From NCBI RefSeq assembly GCF_014230145.1, contig NZ_JACHVC010000013.1, positions 930,001-994,000 of the forward strand: 64,000 nucleotides of DNA. Direction: 5' to 3'. This DNA is from Pelagicoccus albus. Its GTDB lineage: Bacteria; Verrucomicrobiota; Verrucomicrobiia; Opitutales; Opitutaceae. Positions 17,599 through 28,600 of the stretch are shown here, piece by piece. The notes below the pieces were generated by a model. The model ran no database searches. It was not told the origin of the DNA and worked only from the letters and a program-made list of their open reading frames with translations. Each line of letters opens with the position of its first letter. The first letter of the stretch is position 1. A program made the translations under genes and the position numbers.

Positions 17599-20500
17599 GT
17601 GTTTAAAAAAGTTCTCATCGCCAATCGTGGTGAAATCGCCTGTCGCGTCATTCGCACCCTGAGCAAAATGGGAGTCCAGTCCGTGGCCGTCTATTCGGAT
17701 GCTGACCGTTTCGCCCAACACGTGGACCTAGCGGATGAAGCGGTTCGCATCGGACCTGATCCCGTCAAGGACAGCTACCTGAACGTTGCAGCGATTCTCG
17801 AAGCGGCAGAATCGACCGGAGCGGAAGCGATCCACCCGGGTTACGGGCTATTGTCTGAAAATGCCGATTTCGCCTCAAAAGTTGAAGCTGCCGGTCTTGC
17901 CTTCATCGGCCCCACTCCGGAACAGACGATCAGCTTCGGCCTGAAACACACAGCTCGTGAAATCGCGATCGAAAACCAAGCTCCTTTGCTCCCCGGTAGT
18001 GGGCTTGTTGATACCATCGATGAGGCCTGTTCAGGGGCGGATAAGATCGGCTACCCTGTCATGTTAAAGTCTACCGCGGGTGGCGGCGGAATCGGCATGC
18101 GACTCTGTTGGTCGGAGCAGGAGCTGAAGGATGCCTACGAGTCGGTCAAACGACTGGGCCAAAACAATTTTTCCAATGCGGGCATCTTCCTCGAGAAATT
18201 CGTCGAAAAAGCACGCCATATCGAAGCCCAAATCTTCGGAGACGGAAAAGGCAAAGTCATCGCCTTGGGTGAACGCGATTGCTCAGTGCAGCGGCGAAAC
18301 CAGAAAGTCATCGAAGAGACCCCTGCTCCAGAAATCAGCGAAACGCTTCGTAAGGACCTTTTGGATACCGCGGTCCGCCTCGCCAAATCAGTCAACTACC
18401 GCTCCGCCGGCACCGTGGAGTTCGTCTACGATGTGGAAGCGGCTCAGTTCTATTTCCTGGAAGTGAACACTCGCCTTCAGGTCGAGCATTGTGTGACCGA
18501 AGAGGTCACCGGGGTCGACTTGGTCGAATGGATGATTCGACAAGCGGCCGACGAAATGGACGATCTCGATTCCATCAAGGTGGAATCGAAAGGCTGCGCC
18601 ATCCAAGCCCGCGTCTACGCGGAGGATCCCAACAAAAATTTCCAGCCGTCCTCCGGCTTGTTAACTGAAGTCAGCTTTCCCTCGGATATCCGAGTCGATA
18701 GTTGGATTGAAACATCCACTCAAGTATCCGCCTTCTACGATCCGCTCCTTGCGAAGATCATCGCCAAAGGCGAAACCCGCAAAGACGCTATCGACAAGCT
18801 AGCAACCGCGCTAGTCGACTCTCGCATCAAAGGTATCGAGACCAATCTGGAATACCTGGAAAGTATCTTGGCCGCACCCGAGTTTACGGCAGCTAGTCAT
18901 ACGACGAAGTTTTGCGATTCGCTGATCTACCATCCGCGCACCATTGACGTTTTGGAGGCAGGTACGCAAACCACGGTTCAAGACTACCCGGGTCGCGTTG
19001 GTTACTGGGACATCGGGGTGCCTCCTTCCGGTCCCTTCGACTCCTATGCCTTCAGGTTGGGAAACAAGATTCTTGGCAACTCCCACGACGCAGCGGGTCT
19101 CGAGATAACCGTAACCGGTCCGACTCTCGCTTTCAACCACGCCACCACCATCGTGCTAACGGGAGCAAAAACGAATGCCACGCTCAATGGTGAAACGGTG
19201 GAATTCTGGCGCCCGATACCGATCTCTGCCGGCGACGTTCTGGATTGCGGCAAGATCGTCGAAAACGGTTGCCGCGCTTACCTCGCGGTGCAAGGCGGCT
19301 TGGATCTGCCCGATTATTTGGGCAGCAAATCAACTTTTACCCTTGGACAATTCGGGGGGCACTGCGGACGGACGCTGCTCATTGGAGACGTTATCCACTT
19401 CCACCCTCAAACAAGCGACGAATCCTCTTCCGAATCGGAACTCCAAGCGCTTTCCAGCGTACTCCCGTCACAGATTCCCGAATACAGCAATCAATGGACG
19501 ATTCGTGTACTCTACGGACCTCATGGAGCTCCCGACTTTTTCACCGACGAGGATATCGAAACCTTTTTCGCCAGCCGATGGGAAGTCCACTACAACTCCG
19601 CCCGCACGGGCGTCCGCTTGATTGGTCCAAAACCTAAATGGGCTCGCACCGATGGAGGCGAAGCGGGACTTCACCCTTCCAACATCCACGATAACGCTTA
19701 CGCGATTGGCGCGATCGACTTCACTGGCGACATGCCAGTCATTCTCGGTCCCGATGGTCCGAGCTTAGGTGGCTTCGTCTGTCCGGCCACTATAATCAAA
19801 GCCGACCTTTGGATGATGGGACAGCTCAAGCCGGGCGATCAAGTGCGCTTCGAAAAGGTCGATCAAACGACAGCGACCAAGCTAGAGCTAGCCCAGGAAT
19901 CGGTTTTCGACTCCTCCGTCGCGGAGACAGTTTCCCCTGCCCAATCTCGCTTCGGGCTCGAAGACGCAGTTTTAGAAGTCCTGGACGAGCAACCGATTTT
20001 CGATCGGCCGTCTGTGACCTATCGCCGAGCGGGCGACAAGTATTTGCTGGTCGAATACGGCGAGATGAAGCTCGAGCTAAACTTGAGATTCCGAGCTCAC
20101 GCTCTCATGGAGGCAGTTCGAGAGAATGCGATTCCTGGAATCTTAGAACTGACTCCTGGCATACGGTCCTTACAGATCCACTACGAAAGCCTGGAAATTT
20201 CCTTGGACGAGCTCCTGACTCGCCTGAAATTAATCGAGCAGGAGCTTCCCGCAATTTCGGAGATGAAGGTTCCAACTCGAACCGTTTACTTGCCTCTATC
20301 CTGGGACGACGAGGCCACTCAACTAGCCATTAAAAAGTACGAGTCCGTTCGCAAGAACGCTCCATGGTGCCCATCGAACATCGAGTTCATTCGTCGCATC
20401 AATGGCTTGGATTCCATTCAAGACGTCAAAGACATCCTCTTCAACGCTTCCTATCTAGTAATGGGATTGGGTGACGTCTATCTCGGAGCACCCGTCGCAA

Positions 20501-21234
20501 CACCAGTCGACCCTCGTCATCGCCTAGTCACTACCAAATACAATCCTGCCCGTACATGGACTCCGGAAAACGCGGTGGGAATCGGTGGAGCCTACCTGTG
20601 CGTCTATGGAATGGAAGGCCCCGGCGGATATCAGTTCGTGGGCAGAACGGTGCAGATGTGGAATCGCTACAAGCAGACCAAGGACTTCAAGGAAGGAAAG
20701 CCATGGCTGCTACGCTTCTTCGACCAAATCCGCTTCTATGAGGTTTCCGCGGAGGAATTGCTCACCATGCGGGAGGATTTCATACATGGCAGATTCCAGC
20801 TGAAGGTCGAAGAGTCGACTTTCGATTTGGCGGAATACAACGAGTTCCTCAACAAAAACGAGGAATCCATCAAGTCCTTCAAAACCAAGCAACAAGCCTC
20901 CTTCGACGAAGAGCGACAACGCTGGATCGAAACAGGTCAAGCCACCTACGTTGCCGACGATGCGGGAGCCCCTCCTCAAGAAGAGAGCGAGATCCCAGAA
21001 GGCTGCAAAGCGATCCAAAGCCACGTCCCCGGAAGTGTCTGGAAAGTGAACTGCTCGGAAGGAGACCAAGTGAAAAAAGGCGACACCCTCTTGGTTGTCG
21101 AATCCATGAAGATGGAAATCAATATAATGGCCACAGCCGATGGTGTGGTCGAAAAACTGCTTTCTTCCGAAGGCTCGCCTATCAACAAGGGCCAAACTCT
21201 CGCTATTCTCCGCGTCGAATCCGATCCTGCATGA
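17599..21234 (+). CDS. Urea/guanidine carboxylase (biotin-dependent)
   Basis: A 1211-residue, single-chain biotin enzyme starting at GTG. Residues 1-445 are biotin carboxylase ([30 protein letters not shown], the catalytic region [16 protein letters not shown]). About 455-770 is a KipA/AHS2-like half ([21 protein letters not shown]), about 800-1060 a KipI/AHS1-like half with carboxyltransferase residues ([20 protein letters not shown]), and the C-terminal 70 residues are a biotinyl domain with the lysine in VVESMKMEI. This is the urea carboxylase architecture. With two DUF1989 deiminase genes beside it, guanidine is the more likely substrate. An alignment at the substrate pocket is needed to decide. 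It overlaps the next gene by ATGA. Confidence 0.92.
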   Translation: MFKKVLIANRGEIACRVIRTLSKMGVQSVAVYSDADRFAQHVDLADEAVRIGPDPVKDSYLNVAAILEAAESTGAEAIHPGYGLLSENADFASKVEAAGLAFIGPTPEQTISFGLKHTAREIAIENQAPLLPGSGLVDTIDEACSGADKIGYPVMLKSTAGGGGIGMRLCWSEQELKDAYESVKRLGQNNFSNAGIFLEKFVEKARHIEAQIFGDGKGKVIALGERDCSVQRRNQKVIEETPAPEISETLRKDLLDTAVRLAKSVNYRSAGTVEFVYDVEAAQFYFLEVNTRLQVEHCVTEEVTGVDLVEWMIRQAADEMDDLDSIKVESKGCAIQARVYAEDPNKNFQPSSGLLTEVSFPSDIRVDSWIETSTQVSAFYDPLLAKIIAKGETRKDAIDKLATALVDSRIKGIETNLEYLESILAAPEFTAASHTTKFCDSLIYHPRTIDVLEAGTQTTVQDYPGRVGYWDIGVPPSGPFDSYAFRLGNKILGNSHDAAGLEITVTGPTLAFNHATTIVLTGAKTNATLNGETVEFWRPIPISAGDVLDCGKIVENGCRAYLAVQGGLDLPDYLGSKSTFTLGQFGGHCGRTLLIGDVIHFHPQTSDESSSESELQALSSVLPSQIPEYSNQWTIRVLYGPHGAPDFFTDEDIETFFASRWEVHYNSARTGVRLIGPKPKWARTDGGEAGLHPSNIHDNAYAIGAIDFTGDMPVILGPDGPSLGGFVCPATIIKADLWMMGQLKPGDQVRFEKVDQTTATKLELAQESVFDSSVAETVSPAQSRFGLEDAVLEVLDEQPIFDRPSVTYRRAGDKYLLVEYGEMKLELNLRFRAHALMEAVRENAIPGILELTPGIRSLQIHYESLEISLDELLTRLKLIEQELPAISEMKVPTRTVYLPLSWDDEATQLAIKKYESVRKNAPWCPSNIEFIRRINGLDSIQDVKDILFNASYLVMGLGDVYLGAPVATPVDPRHRLVTTKYNPARTWTPENAVGIGGAYLCVYGMEGPGGYQFVGRTVQMWNRYKQTKDFKEGKPWLLRFFDQIRFYEVSAEELLTMREDFIHGRFQLKVEESTFDLAEYNEFLNKNEESIKSFKTKQQASFDEERQRWIETGQATYVADDAGAPPQEESEIPEGCKAIQSHVPGSVWKVNCSEGDQVKKGDTLLVVESMKMEINIMATADGVVEKLLSSEGSPINKGQTLAILRVESDPA

Positions 21235-23027
21235 AAGACCTTTCCTTCGATTTCCAAACACTGCGATCCGCATACCTTAGCGGAGAAACAACTCCCTCTC
21301 AGTTGATCCAGGAGATTCTTAATCGGATTGAATCGGGCGACTCCAAAATTTGGATATGCGTCGATACAAAAGAGCGGCTCTTAGCTCAAGCGGCTGAGCT
21401 AGAAAAACAAGATATTGAAAGCCTTCCGCTCTATGGCATTCCATTTGCCGTTAAGGATAACATTGACGTAGCAGAGCTACCAACCACTGCCGCCTGCCCA
21501 GACTATCGATACTTCGCGGATAAAGACGCTACCGTAGTGGCCAAACTCAGAGCAGCCGGAGCGATCCCGATCGGCAAAACGAACCTCGACCAATTCGCAA
21601 CCGGTTTGGTGGGAGTTCGCTCGCCCTACGGTTTTCCTGGGAACGCGTTCGACCCTGATTACATTCCCGGCGGATCGAGCAGCGGGTCGGCTGTATCCGT
21701 AGCATTGGGACAAGTCTCTTTTTCACTGGGAACCGATACAGCGGGTTCCGGACGGGTACCTGCCTGCTTCAACAATTTGGTGGGACTCAAGCCTTCACGC
21801 GGCCTACTGAGCAACACGGGAGTCGTGCCAGCCTGCAAGTCCCTTGACTGCGTATCTATTTTTGCCCTCAACGCTTCCGATGCCCAGGCTGCTCTGCGTA
21901 GCGCTTCAGGCTTCGACGCAACGGACCCATTCTCGCGACCACAGCCGGTACAACTGGACACCACGAAAAAGTGTTTCCGGGAGGGCATGACTTTTGGTGT
22001 CCCCTCTCCCGAGCAGTTGGAGTTTTTCGAAAATCAGGATTACTTGGACCTCTACCTAAAATCCGTCGACCGACTCGAATCGATAGGGTTCAAAAAGCAG
22101 ATCGTCGATTTCGCTCCTTTCCTCGCAGCGGCGAGGCTTCTCTACGAGGGTCCCTGGGTCGCGGAACGCTATTGGGCAATTCAAGACCTCATCAAATCGG
22201 CTCCCGAAAGCCTGCATCCGGTCACGCGAGCGATCATCGAAAAAGGGATCGAAGGAACCGCAGTCGATGCCTTCGACGCGAGCTATAAGCTGCAAGCTTT
22301 CCGCCAAGAAACGGAGTCGGTTTGGGAGGAGATTGATTTTATTCTCAGCCCAACCGCTGGCACGCATTACACGATCGCCGAAGTCGAAGCCAATCCGATC
22401 CAGCTGAACTCGAATCTTGGATACTATACCAATTTCATGAACCTGTTGGACCTCTCCTCAATGGCAGTTCCGACCGGCTTCACGCCGAAAGGCATGCCGT
22501 TCGGCGTAACGGTAATTGCTCCAGCCTTTCACGACGAAAAGCTACTGGTTGTCGCCGACCAACTCCAGAAAGCCAGCGAGCTCCCACTTGGAGCGAGTCA
22601 GCATCGCGTAAACTCCGAGCTATTGCCTACTTGCTACGACTCTATTCCGATCGCCGTCTGTGGAGCTCATATGAGCGGTCTGCCACTAAACGGACAACTC
22701 ACAGAGCTCGGGGCGACATTCTGCCAGAAGGCATCCACCAATGACAGCTACCGGCTGTTCGCCTTGGCCGGAACCACGCCTGCCAAGCCGGGAATGATCC
22801 GAGATGAGACAAACGGCGGAAAAATCGAATTAGAAATTTGGGATCTACCTAAGACACAGTGGGCCGAATTTATCGCTCAGATCCCATCTCCGCTTGGCAT
22901 TGGAAATATAGAACTTATCGATGGCCAATACGTAAAAGGTTTCCTCTGCGAGTCCTGGGCCACTGCAGGTGCCAAAGAACTTACCGCTTTGGGAAGCTGG
23001 CGGGTCTATCTGCAATCTGAGCGATAA
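21231..23027 (+). CDS. atzF: Allophanate hydrolase (AtzF type)
   Basis: A 598-residue amidase-signature enzyme that hydrolyses allophanate to two ammonia and CO2. The catalytic triad is visible: Lys in FAVKDNIDV, the cis-Ser region PGGSSSGSA and the nucleophile region [16 protein letters not shown]. About 150 C-terminal residues (from roughly 450) form the second domain found in AtzF and DUR1,2-type enzymes. The length matches AtzF (about 600). Its start overlaps the carboxylase stop (ATGA). This is the last step of the pathway and the last gene of the island. Confidence 0.93.
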   Translation: MKDLSFDFQTLRSAYLSGETTPSQLIQEILNRIESGDSKIWICVDTKERLLAQAAELEKQDIESLPLYGIPFAVKDNIDVAELPTTAACPDYRYFADKDATVVAKLRAAGAIPIGKTNLDQFATGLVGVRSPYGFPGNAFDPDYIPGGSSSGSAVSVALGQVSFSLGTDTAGSGRVPACFNNLVGLKPSRGLLSNTGVVPACKSLDCVSIFALNASDAQAALRSASGFDATDPFSRPQPVQLDTTKKCFREGMTFGVPSPEQLEFFENQDYLDLYLKSVDRLESIGFKKQIVDFAPFLAAARLLYEGPWVAERYWAIQDLIKSAPESLHPVTRAIIEKGIEGTAVDAFDASYKLQAFRQETESVWEEIDFILSPTAGTHYTIAEVEANPIQLNSNLGYYTNFMNLLDLSSMAVPTGFTPKGMPFGVTVIAPAFHDEKLLVVADQLQKASELPLGASQHRVNSELLPTCYDSIPIAVCGAHMSGLPLNGQLTELGATFCQKASTNDSYRLFALAGTTPAKPGMIRDETNGGKIELEIWDLPKTQWAEFIAQIPSPLGIGNIELIDGQYVKGFLCESWATAGAKELTALGSWRVYLQSER

Positions 23028-23048
23028 CACGAGAACGTTCGGCGAATA

Positions 23049-23426
23049 CTACTCGCGAAAAGCTTGTTTGCCCAAAATGGCTAGGAACAGCAGGCAAGCG
23101 CCCATAGCCCCTGCGATGGGTCCGGAATCGCTCACATCGAATGGGCGCTCCTTGGATTTATATTCATCCGCGAAATAATAGACTGTCCAAAATCCAGGGC
23201 TCGCCCTCAAGATGTGAAAGTGAGCATTCCAATGAAACTCGCTCAATCTTTTCGGTTGGGCTGAAACCATCTCTCGTCCACCAGAGGTTCGCCATTTTGC
23301 CACTTCAGAGGAGCCGTCGCTACTGGCGGTTCCCGATAGGATTACGTTCTGATCAGAACCTTTCGATTGGTTACAAAGCAGTAGCAGCAACAGAACGTAA
23401 CTCGCATACCTAACCAAGATTTTCAT
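23049..23426 (-). CDS. Small predicted membrane protein, unknown function
   Basis: A 125-residue protein with no family I recognise. It has an N-terminal signal-like stretch (MKILVRYASYVLLLLLLC), a polar middle of about 70 residues with the aromatic segment PGFWTVYYFADEY, and a C-terminal transmembrane segment (GPIAGAMGACLLFLAILGK). The build is coherent and there is no overlap with other genes, which favours a real gene. It could be a divergent periplasmic domain tethered by its C-terminus. It converges on the allophanate hydrolase gene with a 21-base gap. Confidence 0.6.
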   Translation of the reverse strand: MKILVRYASYVLLLLLLCNQSKGSDQNVILSGTASSDGSSEVAKWRTSGGREMVSAQPKRLSEFHWNAHFHILRASPGFWTVYYFADEYKSKERPFDVSDSGPIAGAMGACLLFLAILGKQAFRE

Positions 23427-23798
23427 GTCGCATTTATGTAGGTATTTTTACTTTTTTATTCAAGCTATTTACGCCTATTTCCCTAATTAAGCATATCTAA
23501 TACCTAATATACCCCCAGTATATGCATGCGCTAACTACTTAGCGGCGTGGAAGTTACCGGATTTCCGTAGGGAAAAAGAGCGGTGAAAAAAACAATTTGG
23601 AAGGTATACGGTATCCATTCAAATCTAAGATCGCTCCCCTAATACAAGCTAGGGTGCTTTCCTGGAAATTCGTTAAACATTAGCGAATCAGCGCAGCAAA
23701 GAGCTCACTTACTTCATCCGATCGAAACTTCAAACGATCTAGAGGATTCAATCTAACACCTGTGCCGAACAATCGAGGCACAATACGAATCCGAAGAT
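23427..23798. other. Divergent non-coding stretch upstream of a chemoreceptor gene
   Basis: This 372-base stretch holds no convincing gene. It is AT-rich near 23440-23520 (promoter-like). It contains a small hairpin TTTCC-GTAG-GGAAA (23562-23575) overlapping a CGGA-TT-TCCG inverted repeat (23558-23567), which may be a regulator site. I looked for a c-di-GMP riboswitch in front of the chemoreceptor gene and did not recognise its conserved cores. Confidence 0.35.
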
Positions 23799-25352
23799 AT
23801 GAAGCTCACCTTCTCTAAGAAAACTACCCTAGCGTTCGCGACTCTATCCGCATGCTGCCTGATCACAGGCGCCATGGGGTTGAGAACAACCCACATGGTC
23901 CTAGAGGACATGCATACATTTTCGGACGACGTCTTGTCAGCAACGGACTCTCTACTTCAACTAGACCGAGATCTTCACCAAGCCCTTATAGCACAGCTGA
24001 TGCTGGAGAATGCTGACGAGGCAGATTACCCCAAATACATAAAGTCCGCAGAGGAAAATATAAGTCAGGTTGAAGAGCGTTGGGGTAACTTCAAAAATCA
24101 AGCCAGCTCTTACTCAACAAAAGAAGTGAAGAGTTTCGAGAGAGATTTTGAAAGAGGCTTTGCCCAATGGAAATCTGAAACAAGCCAAGCGATCTCATTA
24201 CTTACAAGCAACCAGCCGGGGAGTGTAGTCGAAGGCATTAAACTGGTCAAAGGGCCAGCTTTGGCCACTTTTGACAAAAGCAGAGACCAGATCGATAAGC
24301 TAACCGAAGTACTTGAGCAGCAAACTGATAAAATTAAAGCAAGTGCTGATCAGGCAGCCCAGATAGGGATCATCCTAGTATCGGCAACTGGCATCATAAG
24401 TATCGCTCTCGGCATTTTCCTAACCTGGCGGTTCGGATATGACGTGTCGAATAAACTCAAGAACATCGCTCTGAACTTGTCCGACACAGCAGACCGGACA
24501 GCTGAGACCACCACCCAAATCAGCAACAGCAGTCGCTTGGTGGCAACGGGCGCATCAGAGCAGGCTGCAGCCCTAGAGGAAACGAGTGCGTCACTAGAGG
24601 AGAGCGCCGCCACGATCGAGGGAAGCGTAGATGCAGTACGAAAGATCAAAAAGGTATCTGAAGAAACCAATAAGGCCGCCCAACAGGGATCAGAGGAAAT
24701 GGATACCATGATCGAGGCTATGAAGCTGATCGCTGATTCTAGCACAAAGATATCCATAACGCTTAAGACCATCGACGAAATCGCATTCCAGACCAACATC
24801 CTAGCCTTGAACGCAGCGGTAGAAGCCGCTCGGGCTGGTGAAGCTGGAGCCGGATTTGCAGTGGTGGCTGATGAAGTTCGAGCACTCGCTCAACGCTGCG
24901 CAACCGCCGCGAGGGATACCTCAGACCGTATCGAAGAGTCGACTCAAAGAAGCGAAGCGGGACTTAAAACGAGCGAGAGAGTCGCCGAGATGCTCACCAA
25001 AATCTGCAGCAAGGCCTACGAAATGGACGACCTCATGACCAACATGACTACCTCTGCACAAGAGCAGTCAGCAGGTATTGCCCAACTCAATACAGCACTC
25101 AGCCAAATGGACCAAGTCACCCAAAATAATGCTGCTTCCGCCGAAGAAACGGCAAGCGCGACCTCTCAACTCGAGGGAGAAACCCAAAAGCTTAACACCA
25201 TGGTGATCGAGCTAGCTGACCTCCTGGGGCTGGCAAATTTGGAAGCTCATCTTGAGGAGAGCAACAAGGCCTTAGAATCACACTCTTGGGACCTATCCAG
25301 AGAGACCTCTCCGCGTAAAGAGTTAGTAGACTCGATGTCGGACTGGAACTAA
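23799..25352 (+). CDS. Methyl-accepting chemotaxis protein with four-helix-type sensor
   Basis: A 517-residue chemoreceptor. TM1 is at about 8-28, a helical periplasmic domain of the four-helix-bundle kind at about 30-185, TM2 at about 188-210, then a long cytoplasmic signalling coiled coil. The hairpin tip is strongly conserved: [22 protein letters not shown] followed by [14 protein letters not shown]. There is no clear HAMP motif after TM2 and no C-terminal receptor-methylase tether. It forms a likely two-gene unit with the DUF2490 gene 23 bases downstream. Its ligand is unknown. Confidence 0.93.
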   Translation: MKLTFSKKTTLAFATLSACCLITGAMGLRTTHMVLEDMHTFSDDVLSATDSLLQLDRDLHQALIAQLMLENADEADYPKYIKSAEENISQVEERWGNFKNQASSYSTKEVKSFERDFERGFAQWKSETSQAISLLTSNQPGSVVEGIKLVKGPALATFDKSRDQIDKLTEVLEQQTDKIKASADQAAQIGIILVSATGIISIALGIFLTWRFGYDVSNKLKNIALNLSDTADRTAETTTQISNSSRLVATGASEQAAALEETSASLEESAATIEGSVDAVRKIKKVSEETNKAAQQGSEEMDTMIEAMKLIADSSTKISITLKTIDEIAFQTNILALNAAVEAARAGEAGAGFAVVADEVRALAQRCATAARDTSDRIEESTQRSEAGLKTSERVAEMLTKICSKAYEMDDLMTNMTTSAQEQSAGIAQLNTALSQMDQVTQNNAASAEETASATSQLEGETQKLNTMVIELADLLGLANLEAHLEESNKALESHSWDLSRETSPRKELVDSMSDWN

Positions 25353-25375
25353 AATTTGAACAACTAGATACCCCT

Positions 25376-26038
25376 ATGAAACTAAAAACAATCTTCGCTT
25401 CTCTAGGAATCATCCTAGCATCTGCATCAGTTAACGCCGACGATTTCGGTGATGTCTGGTTCACTGGCAATAGTGCAAGTATCGATCTGAGCGATACGCT
25501 TAGCACTAAAAGCCACCTTGAACTAAGACTCCCAGATGCCGAGGAAATTGGATACGTCCGCTTCTCGCAAAAATTCTACACAAAACTGGACAATGGTTGG
25601 AAGCTAGGGACACATCCTACTTTCGAGAATTCCAAGAAAGGTGACGACTGGAACAGCACCTACCGATTTGATGTGGAGTTAAACCCGGCCAAATTCAAGG
25701 TAGCGGAAAAGGGACCTTCGATTAGCATGCGAAACCGCTGGGAACTACGCTGGAAAGAAGGAAAAGGCAGCGAGCTGTTTCACCGTATTCGCCAGCAAAC
25801 GAAAGCCACTTGGAGTGTGGACCTCGGTCCCTTCAAATCATACTCCATTGCGAACGAAGCTTTTTATGAGGTAGATAAAAGCAAGTTAACCATCAACCGC
25901 TTCTACCCCATTATGCTCGGCACCAAGCATGCAGAGAAAGTTAAGGCCAGCTACTACCTTTTGTATCAGAGTAAACGCTCAGGCACCACATCGGACTGGA
26001 ATGGCTCGTTTATCCTAGGGGCCTCCTACAGCCTCTGA
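25376..26038 (+). CDS. DUF2490 family outer-membrane-like protein
   Basis: A 220-residue secreted protein with signal peptide MKLKTIFASLGIILASASVNA-DD. The remainder alternates in a beta-barrel-like pattern rich in aromatic residues (ELRLPDAEEIGYVRFSQKF, RNRWELRWKEG, YYLLYQSKRSG) and ends GASYSL. This matches DUF2490 proteins, predicted outer-membrane barrels of unknown function. It lies directly behind the chemoreceptor gene and converges on ftsZ. Confidence 0.8.
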   Translation: MKLKTIFASLGIILASASVNADDFGDVWFTGNSASIDLSDTLSTKSHLELRLPDAEEIGYVRFSQKFYTKLDNGWKLGTHPTFENSKKGDDWNSTYRFDVELNPAKFKVAEKGPSISMRNRWELRWKEGKGSELFHRIRQQTKATWSVDLGPFKSYSIANEAFYEVDKSKLTINRFYPIMLGTKHAEKVKASYYLLYQSKRSGTTSDWNGSFILGASYSL

Positions 26039-26059
26039 TCGCGACCTACAACCTACGTT

Positions 26060-26083
26060 CTCTGGGCTTACTCGAGCCTAGAG
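26060..26083. terminator. Possible bidirectional terminator between the DUF2490 gene and ftsZ
   Basis: A 9-bp inverted repeat with one G/T mismatch, CTCTGGGCT / AGCCTAGAG, has a 6-base loop and overlaps the ftsZ stop codon. There is no T-run on either side, so this is a weak call. Confidence 0.3.
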
Positions 26084-27307
26084 GACGATCTTAACTCCCC
26101 GCCTTAAGTAAGTGGGGGCATCGAGATCCTGGCCTTCGAATAAAGTGCCAGAAGAGTTCTCGAATTCACCTTTGGGATCCCCTTCCGAGAAAGAGAATTC
26201 TTCTTGGGAGGCGGAGCTAAAGGTTTTGGTGGCAGTTGGTTTCGGTTTCGAACCATGTGCCTTGGACTGGGTCGATGACGAGATGCCTGAATCCGTAGAG
26301 GGCTTACGCGTTTTGACCACCTTCGTAAAAGGCACGCTCGTTACCTCACTGGTGCCCAAGATACAGATCTCCACGGAATCGCCTAATTCCTCGTCCACGA
26401 CCGCTCCCATGGTCACGTTGGCATCCGCTCCGAATTCTTCGGCAACCGCCTCCATGATCATTTGAGTATCGGCCATTCCAATACGGGTACCGCCAACGAT
26501 GTTGACCAGCAATTGATCCGCCTTTTTCGAGAATTCAGGAGTATGTAACAGCGGACAAAGCTTCAAATTTTCGATGGCCTCAGCTGCCGCATTTTCTCCT
26601 GCACCCGCCCCAATACCAAATAGGGTCTTACCCGCTTTTTTCGCTAGCATCTGCCGCAACTGAGCGAAGTCTAGGTTGATCATCCCAGTCTTGTTCATCA
26701 TGCACCAGATCGACTTGATCGCCTTCTCTATCCATGCATCCGCCTTTGCGAATGCGTCGAGGAGCGAGGCATCTGGATCGGACTCTTGAATCAGCAAATC
26801 ATTGGGCAAGGGAACGACGGCATTGCATGTGTCACGCAAACGACGGAGACCTTCTTGTGCTGTATTGGCCCGACGGGCCCGCTCGATCGTGAAGGGCAAA
26901 GCAACAAAAGCGATAACGATAGCGCCCTCTCTCAAGGCTTGCTCAGCGATAATCGGAGCGACCCCCGTCCCTGTGCCTCCGCCGAGACCAGCAGCGATGA
27001 ACAACAGGTCCACGTCCTTTACGAGTTCATCGATTACCTCGACATCCTTGCGGGCTGCTTCCTCTCCCACTTCGACATCCCCTCCGGTTCCCAAACCTCC
27101 CGTAACAGTTTTACCGATACAACGTTTGGACACGATGGGGGAATCGGAGAGTGCTTGCTGATCGGTGTTCACTGCGACCAGCTCCACACCAGAGAACTGC
27201 GAAAGTACAAGGCGGTCCACGATATTGGATCCGGCACCCCCAACTCCGATAACCTTCATTCGCACTCCGGTCGGAGTCCCAATATCTTCGTTTTCCAAGT
27301 CGCTCAT
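26078..27307 (-). CDS. ftsZ: Cell division protein FtsZ
   Basis: A 409-residue FtsZ, the tubulin-like GTPase of the division ring. The nucleotide-binding motifs GVGGAGSNIVDRL and the tubulin signature GGGTGTG are intact, and the C-terminal tail carries the FtsA-binding peptide DAPTYLRRG after a Ser/Lys-rich linker. The T7 synergy loop reads NLDFAQ (residues 211-216). The second aspartate, Asp212 in E. coli and part of the GTP-hydrolysing site made with the next subunit, is Gln216 here, while Asp213 (E. coli Asp209) is kept. It is the last gene of the dcw cluster, 21 bases after ftsA. Confidence 0.96.
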   Translation of the reverse strand: MSDLENEDIGTPTGVRMKVIGVGGAGSNIVDRLVLSQFSGVELVAVNTDQQALSDSPIVSKRCIGKTVTGGLGTGGDVEVGEEAARKDVEVIDELVKDVDLLFIAAGLGGGTGTGVAPIIAEQALREGAIVIAFVALPFTIERARRANTAQEGLRRLRDTCNAVVPLPNDLLIQESDPDASLLDAFAKADAWIEKAIKSIWCMMNKTGMINLDFAQLRQMLAKKAGKTLFGIGAGAGENAAAEAIENLKLCPLLHTPEFSKKADQLLVNIVGGTRIGMADTQMIMEAVAEEFGADANVTMGAVVDEELGDSVEICILGTSEVTSVPFTKVVKTRKPSTDSGISSSTQSKAHGSKPKPTATKTFSSASQEEFSFSEGDPKGEFENSSGTLFEGQDLDAPTYLRRGVKIVL

Positions 27308-27328
27308 GATTCAGGGATAGGGAAGTCT

Positions 27329-28540
27329 CTAGGCCTTCTGGAAAAGGGATTTCAAGCGACCAAAAATGCTGCTTTGCCGGTGCTTGCTGTAACTATTTTC
27401 ACTCTGGTACTGGAGACCGTAATGCAACAAGCCCAGAGCGGTGCTGAACTGCGTATCCTTAAGCTCGCCAGTCGCCATAGCGGAGTTATCCCCCGCGTGT
27501 GCCTGAATCCCGAATACATTTTCAGCGCACTGATCTATATTAGCCAATTTGCTGGTGCCTCCCGCCAAAATCACACCGGAAGCAAGCTTATCGGGGTTGA
27601 ATTGCCCTCCCAGCTTCTTCAGGACCACTTCGAAAATCTCCGAAACTCGCAATTCGATAATCTTCTCGATGCTCCAAAGCGGTATTGGGCGATCGCCGAT
27701 CTCGAAATCGTTATTAAGCCAAACTCGTTCCGTTTTGTCCTTATGCTCTAAGATTGCGGACCCATACCTTAATTTCAGGCTCTCTGCCTGTTTGAGCCGC
27801 ATGCGTAAGCCTATACTTAAGTCGTTGGAAATATGGTCGCCTCCGATTGGCAAGCACCCTGCCCGCATGCAAAAACCGCCCATGAAGAGAGCATAGTCAG
27901 TAGTGCCACGGCCAATATCGATGACCAAAGCCCCACTTTTCTTCTGGTCTGGGGTTGCCACTGCAGCGCTGCTGGCTAGCCCCGCCAAAACGATATCGTC
28001 TACATGTAAATTGAAAGCATTGATGATGTGAATCGAATCGCTGATTTTCCTCGAATCACCGTGCATCGTCCAATAGCTAACTTCGAGCCGATCACCCTCC
28101 AATCCGACAGGAGTATCCACTTGCCTACCATCCAAGACAAACGGCCTGCGCAAATGATGAATAGTCGTGCGGTTCTCAGGCAACTCTCTTCCCTGAGCGA
28201 GAGAGCAGACATGATCCGCGTCGTCCTGCTGCACAGAGCCTTCCGTGTCCCTGATGTTGACCGAGGCCTCGCTGGGAAACCCTTCGATGTGCCCACCCGA
28301 CTGCGCCAAGTATACTCCGTCTATGGAGACACCTGCTTGGCTTTCTGCGGCCAATAGAGCCGCATGCACACAATCGCTGGCTAAGTGGTAATCGACGATC
28401 TCTCCCTTCACAATTCCTTGCGAAGACGACTGTCCAAGGCCGATCACATTGAGCTTACTTCCCTCATGGATTTCTCCGAGAAGCACAGTCACCTTGCTCG
28501 TACCAACGTCTACACCTGCGATTACCTTCGTCTTATACAC
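27329..28540 (-). CDS. ftsA: Cell division protein FtsA
   Basis: A 403-residue actin-like ATPase that anchors FtsZ to the membrane, starting at GTG. Phosphate-binding motifs are present in AGVDVGTSKVTVLLGE and VIDIGRGTTDYALF, and the adenosine motif in GVILAGGTSKL. The basic, amphipathic C-terminus (SSIFGRLKSLFQKA) fits the membrane-targeting helix. It sits between ftsQ and ftsZ as in most dcw clusters. Confidence 0.95.
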   Translation of the reverse strand: MYKTKVIAGVDVGTSKVTVLLGEIHEGSKLNVIGLGQSSSQGIVKGEIVDYHLASDCVHAALLAAESQAGVSIDGVYLAQSGGHIEGFPSEASVNIRDTEGSVQQDDADHVCSLAQGRELPENRTTIHHLRRPFVLDGRQVDTPVGLEGDRLEVSYWTMHGDSRKISDSIHIINAFNLHVDDIVLAGLASSAAVATPDQKKSGALVIDIGRGTTDYALFMGGFCMRAGCLPIGGDHISNDLSIGLRMRLKQAESLKLRYGSAILEHKDKTERVWLNNDFEIGDRPIPLWSIEKIIELRVSEIFEVVLKKLGGQFNPDKLASGVILAGGTSKLANIDQCAENVFGIQAHAGDNSAMATGELKDTQFSTALGLLHYGLQYQSENSYSKHRQSSIFGRLKSLFQKA

Positions 28541-28600
28541 CTTGCTCAGACCGTAGGGCTGACTCCTTTTCGAATAATTTCAACCCGATAGTGAAAAGTC

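Noticed and set aside
23427-23798. c-di-GMP riboswitch upstream of the chemoreceptor gene
   Set aside because: The conserved GEMM cores are not found; only a short hairpin is present.
26786-27751. 321-codon plus-strand open frame opposite ftsZ/ftsA
   Set aside because: It spans two conserved minus-strand genes and their junction, with no recognisable family; antisense shadow.
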